From Pyrenophora tritici-repentis (Eukaryota; Ascomycota; Dothideomycetes; Pleosporales; Pleosporaceae), in assembly GCF_003171515.1 (NCBI RefSeq), contig NC_089394.1:1984001-2048000 (forward strand): a stretch of 64,000 bases of DNA, given 5' to 3'. Position numbers and translations under genes: made by a program. The number at the start of each line of letters is the position of its first letter. The first letter of the stretch is position 1. Under the pieces are notes generated by a model. That model did not search any database. It was not told the origin of the DNA and saw nothing but the letters and a program-made list of their open reading frames with translations. Positions 24,401-32,833 of the stretch are shown here, piece by piece.

Positions 24401-24704
24401 TCGTAGCAGTACAGGCAGCACATTGGGCGGTTCTACAAATGAGCCCACCGGAACCAAGAAGGAACAACTTTGGCGTCAGAGATGGGCGCATGCCGAACGT
24501 GTTCTTCAGGAGCAAGGTGTGGTGTTGCGGTCGTGGAGGGTTGGAGAAGATATCATGGACGAGGCAGAACACATCATCAAGGAGGCGGAGAAGAAGTTCA
24601 AGAAGGATGAGCAGCAGAGCAATGACCGGAGAAGAAGTGAGAATGTCAGCAATGACGTGAAGAGGAGCGGGAATGAATGGACTATTAGACGGGTGAGCGA
24701 TTAG
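21498..24704 (+). CDS. APP1: App1-like phosphatidate phosphatase, actin-patch associated (1,068 aa)
   Basis: App1-type Mg2+-dependent phosphatidate phosphatases dephosphorylate phosphatidic acid to diacylglycerol at cortical actin patches and link lipid turnover to endocytosis. It is a single exon. The DUF2183 catalytic domain includes the DxDxT motif (SDIDDTIKHS, Asp about 491), SNSPWQLYP, and IGDSGEADLEVYTD. A basic N-terminal region of about 400 residues precedes it. The C-terminal third is disordered and proline-rich, with VPPPPKKP and KAPPPPPPRR motifs that look like SH3 ligands; in yeast App1 such motifs bind Rvs167 and Abp1. It is longer than the 587-aa yeast protein because of the two low-complexity extensions. 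A C-terminal helix (RQRWAHAERVLQEQGV) may form a coiled coil. Confidence 0.92.
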   Translation: MPKLPFRRKPSAHGPGALLRFLFPRTRARARFHIDKLRHDTLPLLKHRAQSRIYTYILHRQALKLKGKQSIAQRLRGYTRKLGGTSYLEDAARARRQQIAKRTGKKELDETAMTYQESYETREPGSRRRKLAGYLKAANEIRQTYTSQYTSNWSSKEAQYDCDDDTPGAFPDAAIVRSGREEMILFPSYARRHVKRKPEAQPGTVQDVGGQGRDSRDSTGAGDAEFWKQQWNNYEDDNAVVDVDVRGWIYSPHKGQMSRKQRLFIGLARQLVGVQAPPSSLSSSANSSRNTSPQRHGIRERTHMRDAQHDEAIAAREAEEILRKGEREARAAARGAYSERPAQDNDDTQLYRTESGNNMRPNNVRAHQLAHRTSKDSMQSDDDIKPLQKRASWNQPSDMSPAELAEANARLMARLRHFLAIPMANTPISVFLYNEDISKQRTVYTDAAGHFSVSVALDFVPTHVRILASDKLSATEEVIITASQGISVISDIDDTIKHSAIGSGAREIFRNVFIRDLVDLTIDGVREWYNRMAEMGVKFHYVSNSPWQLYPVISKYFSLAGLPLGSFHLKQYSGMLQGIFEPVAERKKVTLDKIARDFPERNFILIGDSGEADLEVYTDFVLENPGRVVAVFIRDVTTPKSPSFFDPSTGFTPNKRFSTSSSPQRTGGENSNPSSKARPPSEETDPELKAAIAASLRDMNSDNTTRSDSMFPQFDREQRPRLSERKISPKSGSQHGSSKLIDLSSEDEFDESPMLRRFNTDTQADNERHRASVASAASTKSVPPPPKKPVALRSPSSDATSLNTLSSTKPQPPKPRKPSNIVNQPSPLAQQESAPRNPGSSTWPRPPVGPKPAMSYQSQAPEDQQSYAGMARDKLWSVYNNMPALRSTEEPSFNASTLEVSGVRKAPPPPPPRRGNRDTAASAASYMGSKASSAWQHAPSMPYTSRPQIASAQTSQPFSTATPRQGINRSSTGSTLGGSTNEPTGTKKEQLWRQRWAHAERVLQEQGVVLRSWRVGEDIMDEAEHIIKEAEKKFKKDEQQSNDRRRSENVSNDVKRSGNEWTIRRVSD

Positions 24705-25234
24705 AGCTGAGTGGCGCGAAGTTTGCTATAGCACAGTTATTCTTATATATTAGCGGGTGTTCTGATGGTATCATGCACACGTCCGAACTTCTGTTTGTAT
24801 GTTATGTCCACATAGCCACATAATCTTCTCATAGATGGATTTGATGAGTGTTGTATGTGGTGCAACAGCCAAGATTAGAGTTCCCTTCGCCAAGCCGCTG
24901 CTCAATCACTCGTCAGGGAACAGGGGATGAGAAAGAGGGGGGGTGCTGTTGAGGTAACGCAGCGCACGTTCCATAGTTAGCCCGCCCTCGTGCCGCGCCG
25001 TCCGTCCTTGGGGAGAACCCCCAAGTCAGAAGCAGGAGTCGTGATGTCATTCCACAAAACAAAGTCTCAGATTACGACGCGCTAGGTACCTTAGCTAAAG
25101 ACGCGACCGCGATACCGCGACGTGTTATTTCTTCCAAACGCATCTTCTCGACATTGCAACATTGCTAGCATTTGGAAGAGACCAATTATCAAGATCACAA
25201 ACAATCATCTAGCAGACGTAACGCGAAACCAAAT
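24705..25234. other. Intergenic region between APP1-like and lysine-rich genes
   Basis: 530 bp containing the 3' flank of the App1-like gene and the presumed promoter and 5' UTR of the next gene. No open frame or RNA-like structure is supported here. Confidence 0.6.
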
Positions 25235-26226
25235 ATGTACGTTACTTTTCGCTTTTCGCACGCGACTTGCTCAATGGCAAAGATTATCAGGATAATCGCT
25301 GACTTTTGGACTTGTACAGGCCATCAAGCAAAGGCAAACCTACGGATCCCAAGCTCAGGGAGAAAGTCAAGGAAGAGGTGAAGAACGAGACGAACAAGGA
25401 CGGTGGTGGAAAGGGACAATGGAGTGCTTGGAAGGTATGTGATCAATTTCAAGCACCTACAGACATGTGTTCTAGACGCGTAGGAGTTGACAAAACTCAA
25501 CAGGCGAGCAAATTATCCAAAGAGTACGAGAAGAAGGGTGGCGGGTATGAAAATGAGGCTGGAAGTAAGAATGAACCCAAGAAGGGAGCGCCGAAGAAGA
25601 AGGCCGAGGGAAAGAAGAAGGCTGAGGAGAAGGAGGTAGAAGAGGGAAAGGCTGGGGAGAAAGAAGAAGACAAGAATGAGGCGAAGGACGATAAAAATAA
25701 TGAGGACAAGGTAGACGCGAAGGAGCTTCAAACTGCGGATGCGAATAAAAAGGACGAAGCAAAGGAGGAGAAAGCAGATGCAAAGGAATCTTCGACCAAG
25801 GAAAAGCCGAAGAAAGATACAGCAAAGAAAGAGGCGCCAAAGAAGAAAGGACAGGGGAAGAAGACTGCGAAGGATGACAAAGAGGAAAGTAACGCAGACA
25901 CTAAGGAGGCATCTGCCAAAGCGGACAAGATCGATGCTGAAGACGAGAAAGACAACAAAGAGGACGTTTCTAATGAAAAGGAGGAGGAGAAGGAGGAAGC
26001 GCCGCCGAGTGCGCAGAAACCGAAAGCCGATGCTGCGACGAAGAAAAGCGAGTCTAAAGCCGGTGCAAAGAGTAAAGCAAAGAAGGGCGAGACAAAGGCA
26101 AAGGAGAGGGCCGAGGGAACGAGGAAATCGTCAAGGGTTGCTGGAAAGAGAAAGACGTATGACGATGATGAAGATGACGACGAGGAAGACAAGCCGGCGA
26201 AGAAGACGAAGAAGACCAAGGCATGA
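25235..26226 (+). CDS. Lysine/glutamate-rich protein with intron-split start codon (279 aa)
   Basis: Exons: 25235-25236 (only the bases AT of the start codon), 25320-25434 and 25504-26226 (840 nt). The first intron (25237-25319) has donor GTACGT, a branch-like GCTGAC and acceptor ACAG; splicing joins AT to G to create ATG. The N-terminus is then MPSSKGKPTDPKLREKV, and no other in-frame Met lies before residue 60. The first 65 residues form a compact charged segment (GQWSAWKASKLSKEYEKKGG). The rest is Lys/Glu/Ala-rich low complexity with an SSRVAGKRK motif and an acidic DDDEDDDEED stretch. It is probably a nuclear, chromatin-associated or disordered protein, but no family is assigned. Confidence 0.8.
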
Positions 26227-26618
26227 GGGTGAAGAAAGTGTTACACGTTATTGTTCAACTGTTTTGGTCTAATTGGGTGATTTTGGAGTGCAACATGTTT
26301 GGAATTGATATGGAGCTGGAGCTGGAGCTCGTTCACTAGGTGTATTCTCACATTCTCACATAGTAGGTATACAAGGACGAAAGGGAGGTTTGTAGTTTAG
26401 TGTCTGGGTTTGTAGCTTTTCGCAGTAATTCTTTCCACGCTTTCCTCTTTTGCACCAAGGCTATCCATTCATCCCTGCTTTACTTGGAAGAAAGTTGCCA
26501 GGCCGAGAAAACAATGCGTACCGATGAGCTTGCCGTGAAGATCATCTCGCATTACGCCCTGGCTTTGTTGGTTGTTGGTTGTTCAGGATGACTGCAGATG
26601 ATACACCGATGGTTGTGC
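26227..26618. other. Convergent 3' intergenic region
   Basis: 392 bp between the stop codons of the lysine-rich gene (+) and the GNAT gene (-). It contains a short run of GAGCTG repeats near 26313-26328. Otherwise it is unremarkable. Confidence 0.6.
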
Positions 26619-27615
26619 TTAGTGCGAGATTGTCGGATTTTCCGAGAAGCTCATGGCCCCAGGGTGCCTGCATACTATACCTAGGTACTGTGGGGCAAGC
26701 GTATACCAATCCTGTAGTTGGTGTCTTAGGTCAGCTTCGTTTGCAGATATATTGGACCAGTCATCATACCAGAGCTCAAAGCCGGCGGCGCTTACAGCAC
26801 CCTGTTGCAGCTGCTGCCCTATGGTCAAGTGCGCGTATCGGACGATATCCTGTTCCTGGAATCCGGCTTTGGACGCCACCTTGGCGCCGTGAGGTGTAGC
26901 GGATACTCCCTGGATGTTGTTAGCCGACCAGCGCTCTTCTCCGACATCAGTTGTGCGTGCGTACCAGAACGGCGTTATCCAAGTCTGCCAGCTGAGTGCA
27001 GAAGCTTACAAGTCTCCGCGCATGACCACGTCGCCAGTAAGCCGGAGCGACTGCCAAAGTACTGAGGCGCATATTGCCGTCGAGGTGCCTATGGTTTGTT
27101 GTCAATATGTCATTGGGAAAACGTGTCGGGCTGATATACTTGAGTTTTGCTGGACGCGTGACTTCATTGTAGATGGCGACAGCTTCAGCACTCTGGTCTC
27201 TTCGCAAGTCATTAACACCATGTTGATTAGCAGCAGGGCTGGTAAGTGTGGGTCTTTGTTGTAAGTGGTCAATATAGGAAGAATTAGGCTTGAGTTGGAT
27301 ACTGCATACGCCGACGATACCCTGGTCCGAAGGCTGGGAACTGAAGGCCCCCCGCAGCGCTTCGTAGACGTGCTTGGCCTCGTCTGCAACGAGGGTATCC
27401 TCTGCTACAAGAACTAGGCACAGCGGATCTCTGATAGCTGCTTCGTATTGCATAAAGTAAGAAGCTATGGTATCGGATGGAAATTTTTGATGAAAGGGAC
27501 GTTGAAATTGGAAAGTTGGCGAAAAAAAGAAAGCGGCGGCGGCAACAGTCGAGATACGATGCAGATCGTCTGGGGTAGCTACGCGCACGCCGTGAACAGA
27601 CGGGAGAGAAGCCAT
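26619..27615 (-). CDS. GNAT-family N-acetyltransferase (313 aa)
   Basis: A predicted acetyl-CoA-dependent acyltransferase. Two exons on the minus strand: 27615-26965 and 26909-26619, with a 55-bp intron (donor GTACGC, acceptor CAG). The acetyl-CoA-binding motif A reads MRLSTLAVAPAYWRRGHARR, and strand/helix B follows after the intron (GVSATPHGAKVASKAGF). The N-terminus MASLPSVHGVRVATPDDLHR is the usual first beta strand and helix. A longer upstream ORF exists in the same frame, but its extra 315 codons overlap the divergent regulator's promoter and are low complexity, so I chose the internal Met. The substrate is unknown. Confidence 0.88.
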
Positions 27616-28317
27616 GAGAATTGAATGGAAATGGGACAGTGCGGCATCAGAGATGGAAATACATGTTGAAATGAAAGACGCATTCGCGTCTCTTATAAAG
27701 CCTGCGCATATGGCAAGAAAACATGCATACTCCTGGGAAGGTGGGAAAGAAAGAAGTCTCTTTTCAACAGCATAAGCTGGCAATGTCATAGGCAGTGCAG
27801 CGCATAAAGCTAACTGATATAAAGAAGATGATTGGCATTTTGCAGAGGTGTTTTGGTGGCAGCGATTGGGTGGGATAGAGATCCGGTGGCTAAGGCTTTG
27901 GTTTGCCATGTAGTGGGCCATTATCGGCCTGTTTTGAGAAGCTGATACATGGCGATTGCGAATCAAGTCGCCACCACGATATGGACGAGTTTGGAGTTGA
28001 GGATAGAAGAGAGTCGGGCGAAAAGAAAGGACGGTTGGGAGCGGAGAGTAAAATAAAACGAAAGTGGTGCGTCCGGTGCAGCGGCGAGTATGAGCAGGTT
28101 TGCGGGGAGATGCTGCCCTAACGGAAACTAAAACATGCATGGCACCGACAGGCTGAAGCAGAGTGGTTCTCGGCCAGGCCTTGGTGCCTCCTCGAGCCTT
28201 CTCTTCCCACTGATAGTGATAGCAGAAAAACGAGCGATCTACCGTTAGGCTTCGCTTTATGGCCCTGGCCGCCCTCGCACCCTGCTCCACGGAATCCCAC
28301 TCAGCAACCATAGGCGA
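27616..28317. promoter_or_regulatory. Divergent promoter region, GNAT / Zn2Cys6 regulator
   Basis: 702 bp between start codons of the GNAT gene (-) and the zinc-cluster gene (+). Both promoters must lie here. I see no distinctive operator, although a Zn2Cys6 protein sometimes controls its divergent partner. Confidence 0.45.
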
Positions 28318-31078
28318 ATGAGCGACTTGTCGTCTCGCGACCGCCCGTTTGAAGTCGTACGCAGTCAGCCGCAGCCCTCCATGTCTACCACGAGTTCGCA
28401 GTACAGGAATCCGGCCCAAACTCCCTCGCACTACCAGGACTTCCCCACCAGCAACCACGACAGTTTGTATGGGCTGGCGACGTGGCAGCAAGATGCGACT
28501 CACACCCACGACTCGTACGCAGTCGGCCCATCGACGGCGCCATTTCTCCACTACCCCCAACCCGGAGTCGACTCCGCTAGTCTACACGCTCCGTCGACGA
28601 CGACGTGGACGAGTGGCTATGCCAGACAGGCAGGACCTCACGAGTGGCAGCAACAGGGCCAAAACTACACGTCGCGCCCTCAAGTCCCCTATTGCGATGC
28701 CGAAGAGGGGACGACGGCGCATGTGCCACACCAACTGCCCGCGGCCTCGCGCCACTACCAGCACCAGCACGCGCACCAGCACGCGCACCAGCACCACCAG
28801 CAACAGCACGCGCATCAACACCCGCATCCGCACCCGCGCCCGCAGCTCCACCACCACCACCAGCACGAGCACCAACACCAGCACCAGCACCAGCACCAGC
28901 ACCAGCACCATCAGCCCGCCCTCCTCAACCCAGCCCATGCACTGCCCCTAGCCTCACAGGACCACCATGCCTTTCGCAGTACAGACCGCTTCCACCAATT
29001 GCGCATGTCGCCGGTAAGTGCACACTACCAATGCTGTGCGAGACACTACATGTCAAGTTCGCCGACTGAAGTTTCCCAGGACTCCCCCGCCAACTCTGTA
29101 GACCCACCATACCCGAATCATGCTCAGAAGCTGCCTCCAGTCTCACAGCTGCCGCATTCCCAAGCCCAGACGGTATTGCTGCACGTCAACCCTGGTCCAC
29201 CACAGCCGCCTTTGCACCATGCCGTCGCCTGGGACCCCCACCACCAGCCAGTCGCAAGACAACACAGCACCTCTCAAGCCCCTTGGTCCATGGTCGAGCC
29301 CGTTGAAACTCCAAATGCTGCCTCTGCCGTTTACCCTCCGCCCCAGGACATGGGCCAAGACTGGGCCGTCGTTGCCCGCGGCCCACCCGAACATGAACTC
29401 TATGTCCAACACCAGGTCCCGGCCGAGCATATGGACCGAACAACGGCCCAGCTCCTGGCCCAATCCCGGCCCCAGACTAAGAAGAAAGCAGCAAAGGTCC
29501 CGTCCTCGTTTGTCGAAAGGCAGGAGAAGCTGAAGGTATCCAAGCGAAAAGGCCCCCTGCAGGAGAGGCAGAGGGAGAAGACGCACACCATGCGCAAGAC
29601 GAAGCGAATATGCGTCCGTTGCAGGTTTTACAAATCCGGCGTGAGTTTTCTATTCGTCGGCTCGACTGACTACTGATTGTACGCTGGCTGACCCAGGCAG
29701 TGTGATGAAGGAGACCCATGCGAGAAGTGCGAGAAGATCACCGGGCATGCCCGCTCCTTCCGCGAGCCATGTTTCCGAGAACACCTCGAAGACACTAGTC
29801 TCATCCGTCGCTGTATGTTCTCTTCACTACATGCTCTCTACCGTCGGCACTACGCTAACAATCACAACAGGCAATGGCCGTGAGCATCAGGAAGAGGCTG
29901 AATTCCTTGCCTACGACTGGATACAAAACAGCCAGCTCTACGAAATGGAAATCATTTGGAACCTCCCCGGCTACGGCCCCATACCAAATGCGCAACCCCT
30001 GCGTATTGCTTTTCGTCCCTACAGTCCCAAACGGGGCTCGCTCGATGTGGCGACGTCTGTTTGGTCAAACAGAGACGGTCAGGTTCCGTCGGTGGAGCAA
30101 CCGGCATATGCCATCTATGATACTGCTAACCTCGTACTCGCCTTTGAACGCTACTTCTCCAGCCTTCAGCCTGCAATCGAGGAGTGGATCTTTGCTCGTA
30201 TTCGCCAGGATGAGGTCGCTTATCATACCTACCAAGAGGTAGTGCGTATGCGTAGGGTAACTGGAAGTAGGGCTCTCGACCTCGCCATGCGGCTCCAATG
30301 CCTCTCGGTCGTATCCCAGGGTTATGGCTCCGTCTTCTCAAACAACATCCCTGGCATACGCGAATACGACTATCGAAGGCTGGGTCGTAGCGATTACGAG
30401 GCATACGATCGCAAGTCGTGCGATCGGCCCCTTCCCGGCGCTATAAACCACCAAATGGACGTCGCCGCTGTCAAGTACCTGAGAAAACTGGAAAAGCTCT
30501 TTGTCAAGGAATTGGCCGCCCTCATTTTCAAGCCCAAGATCAAGCCGTGGTACGAGCTGTTCTTGGCTTTCTACGTCATCTTCTGGAACCTCGAGTACAT
30601 CCACCATGGCGCCCAAGATTACATCAAGTCCAAGAATGGTACCGTAAGTCCACACCGTTTTCCCTCCCACGTCGGGCGTGCTTTTTGCTGACACCGCCCC
30701 ACTATAGTTGATTGAAAATCAGGTCAGCAATGTTGTCACAACGCAGATCAAAAAGTGGGAGTTTGCCTTCCCCGTCCTTCTCTATCACTGGCGCTGTATC
30801 CTCAGGGGTTATTCGCCCTTTAAGCTAGCGCGTGACAACCCCGACGAGTTGCGCGAGCGCGGCCACATTGACACTGAGGGGTTCCAATATGTCACGAGAA
30901 TTGCCACATTGTTTGACCGAAATAATCCCGGTAAGTCGTCATCATCCGCCCGCTACTGCAAGTCATGGTGTTAATTAGTGTAGATCGCTTCCAGCCGCCG
31001 CTTACTGGGTTCGTCGCAACTCACTGGTCCACTTCAAGCGAATGGATCGTAAAGCTCTTCAAGGAAGCTGGAGCGTGA
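28318..31078 (+). CDS. Zn(II)2Cys6-type transcription regulator with His/Gln-rich region (819 aa)
   Basis: Six exons: 28318-29013, 29080-29640, 29701-29812, 29871-30643, 30708-30930 and 30984-31078 (2,460 nt). The zinc cluster spans exons 2-3: CVRCRFYKSG then CDEGDPCEKCEKI, ending ...REPC; spacing Cx2Cx6Cx5Cx2Cx11C, with a longer last loop than the usual 6-8. A basic patch (KKKAAK, MRKTKRICVRC) precedes it. The N-terminal 200 residues are rich in Gln/His/Pro. The C-terminal half is the helical regulatory region found in many fungal C6 proteins. Intron 1 (29014-29079) is exactly 66 nt with no in-frame stop, so its retention would add 22 residues without a frameshift. Targets are unknown. Confidence 0.9.
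28758..28914 (+). repeat. Imperfect CAGCAC/CACCAG repeat encoding His-Gln tract
   Basis: A low-complexity stretch inside the Zn2Cys6 gene. Hexamer-like CAGCAC and CAGCACGCGCAC units encode alternating His and Gln over about 50 residues, with six consecutive QH units near the end. It is likely length-variable between strains. Confidence 0.9.
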
Positions 31079-31513
31079 GGCGCACATTGAGTCACGATTC
31101 AAGTCACGCTCTAATTCGCTTTGAGTCATGTTGTTCCACTTGTGTTCTGATACCCAGCCATGACGAGAGTCATGGGCTAAACTCGTTCTCCACGGTTCTG
31201 GCGTTTGATGTGGACTGTTTGATAGGCAAAAATTGTGATTACTACTAGAGTATGTTCCCTTTTTTTTCGTCGCTCCAGTCTCACGAGGGAGAGAAGAGAG
31301 AGATGCTGAAACACGAATTTATGGGTACAGAAACGCCAGCCAGTCCTTCATCACATGCTTCAGCCGCACAAACCCCTCACTGAAAGCTACTTGTCAGTCT
31401 GCCAAGGTCCTTCTTACTATTCCCGTAGAGCGCTAATGCAGTCTTTCCTCTATCTCGCTCCCTAAACAGATTTTGTGCAGGTTTGGCTGTAAAACAAAAC
31501 ACAAAGAAGGCGT
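31079..31513. other. Convergent 3' intergenic region
   Basis: 435 bp between the stop codons of the Zn2Cys6 gene (+) and the TauD-type gene (-). It includes a T-run at 31258-31267. No gene is seen. Confidence 0.6.
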
Positions 31514-32833
31514 CTAGCCGTGGCTCTCGCGACCGCTAATGGTGCGCCATGGGTCCAGGTCAACGACAGGAATGTGCTGGCGCCTACCGGGCGTGAACGG
31601 GTCGTCGAAGTTGTTGCGGCAGCTAGCCGGTTTCTCCCAAGCATTTGTGGAGTCGCGCAGGAACATGCGCAACAGATGGCGGGTGCTAGCCTCGCCATGG
31701 ATACCGCGGTACTCGGCGCGGGCGTGCATCATGTTCAAGTTGTGGAGAAACTGAATGTCGCCCTGCTGACGGTCGACCTTTGTGCAGAAGCGCTTGGCTA
31801 GCTCTTCAACTGCATGCATTGCGTGCAGCTGCTTAGCCGTCACCTTGGGCATGTCGGCATTGCGCGGGATGGTATCGGTACCAAGTAGTGGCGCTTTGAC
31901 TAGCTGGCATATCGGCCTACCCTTGGAGAAGAAGAGCGTAGGTCCCAGCTCCAGGTAAGGCGTCCCGCCCCTAGAGCCATATTAGCACAAGACTCTAGCA
32001 CCCGTATCAAACTTTGTGGTCAAATCTTAGTTTGCTACTCACTTCTGCTTCAGCTCAAATGGCCAGTCTGGTTCTGCCATGGTCTCCAGCACCTCTGGAT
32101 CCTTTTCGAGGAGCTCATTGTAGATTTTGGAGAAGCTGACCACATACTGCTCTCCGCCCGCCCCGGGTCCGCCGTCATTGCGGACATAGAGAGCAATTAC
32201 ATCGCCAGAGAAGCGGTCACTGTGAAAGTCCATGGCCGCTGTAATCTTAGAGCCGGCAAGGCCAATGCCTTTGCATTCTTCGGGAACAGGCTTCTTGGTC
32301 GCGTCGCAGACATGGGTCAACGTCTGATTGGCATACGAATCTGTTGCTCGGTCTGGGCAAATGTACGAGCATACACCAGCAAAAGCGATGACGGCCTCTT
32401 CATCGTTGAGGTAAGCAGCATCTAGGCCTCGTAGGACGACGACACCTTTGCCATGGTGAAGCTCTGTGCTAATATTGAAGAGCTTGTTTGCCAGTTTTGC
32501 ATTGCCGATGCGGAATGTGCTGGCATTGATATCTTCCCTTGCAAGTCCAGTGACTAAAGTGGCAAGTTAGTATTTTCTTTCGTCCTTGGATGATTATGAT
32601 ACGATCAAGGTGGCTGGCTACCTACGCTTAAACTTGATGATGGCTGCTCTAATATCCAGAACTTCTCGGTCATCGAGTTCAATCACGTACTCGGCTGGGT
32701 TGAGCTCGTCTCCTTGCCATACACTGGGGCCCACTACCGCCGGGGCAAGCTTATCCGGTGCACTGAAAATGCTGGAAGAGTTGCTCTGCAGACTCTCCAT
32801 GGAGCTTCTCGAACTGAGTGTCGGGGCTGACAT
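31514..32833 (-). CDS. TauD/TfdA-family Fe(II)/2-oxoglutarate dioxygenase (391 aa)
   Basis: Non-heme iron oxygenases of this family hydroxylate small substrates such as taurine with 2-oxoglutarate. Three exons on the minus strand: 32833-32626, 32553-32043 and 31970-31514. The donors are GTAGGT and GTGAGT. The facial triad is visible: HxD in DFHSDRF and the distal His in STRHLLRMFLRD, with an arginine a few residues downstream for 2-oxoglutarate. GVVVLRGLD and FLHNLNMMHARAEY are family landmarks. There is no signal peptide. It converges with the Zn2Cys6 regulator, which makes a regulatory link possible but unproven. The true substrate cannot be inferred. Confidence 0.92.

Noticed and set aside
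25472..26219. Several long minus-strand ORFs (up to 163 codons) opposite the lysine-rich gene
   Set aside because: They are Ser/Phe/Leu-rich mirror images of AAG/GAG codons on the coding strand and have no independent start, splice or family evidence.
27616..28560. N-terminal extension of the GNAT ORF to 537 codons
   Set aside because: The extra 315 codons cross the divergent regulator's start region and lack domain features; the GNAT fold begins naturally at the internal Met 27615.
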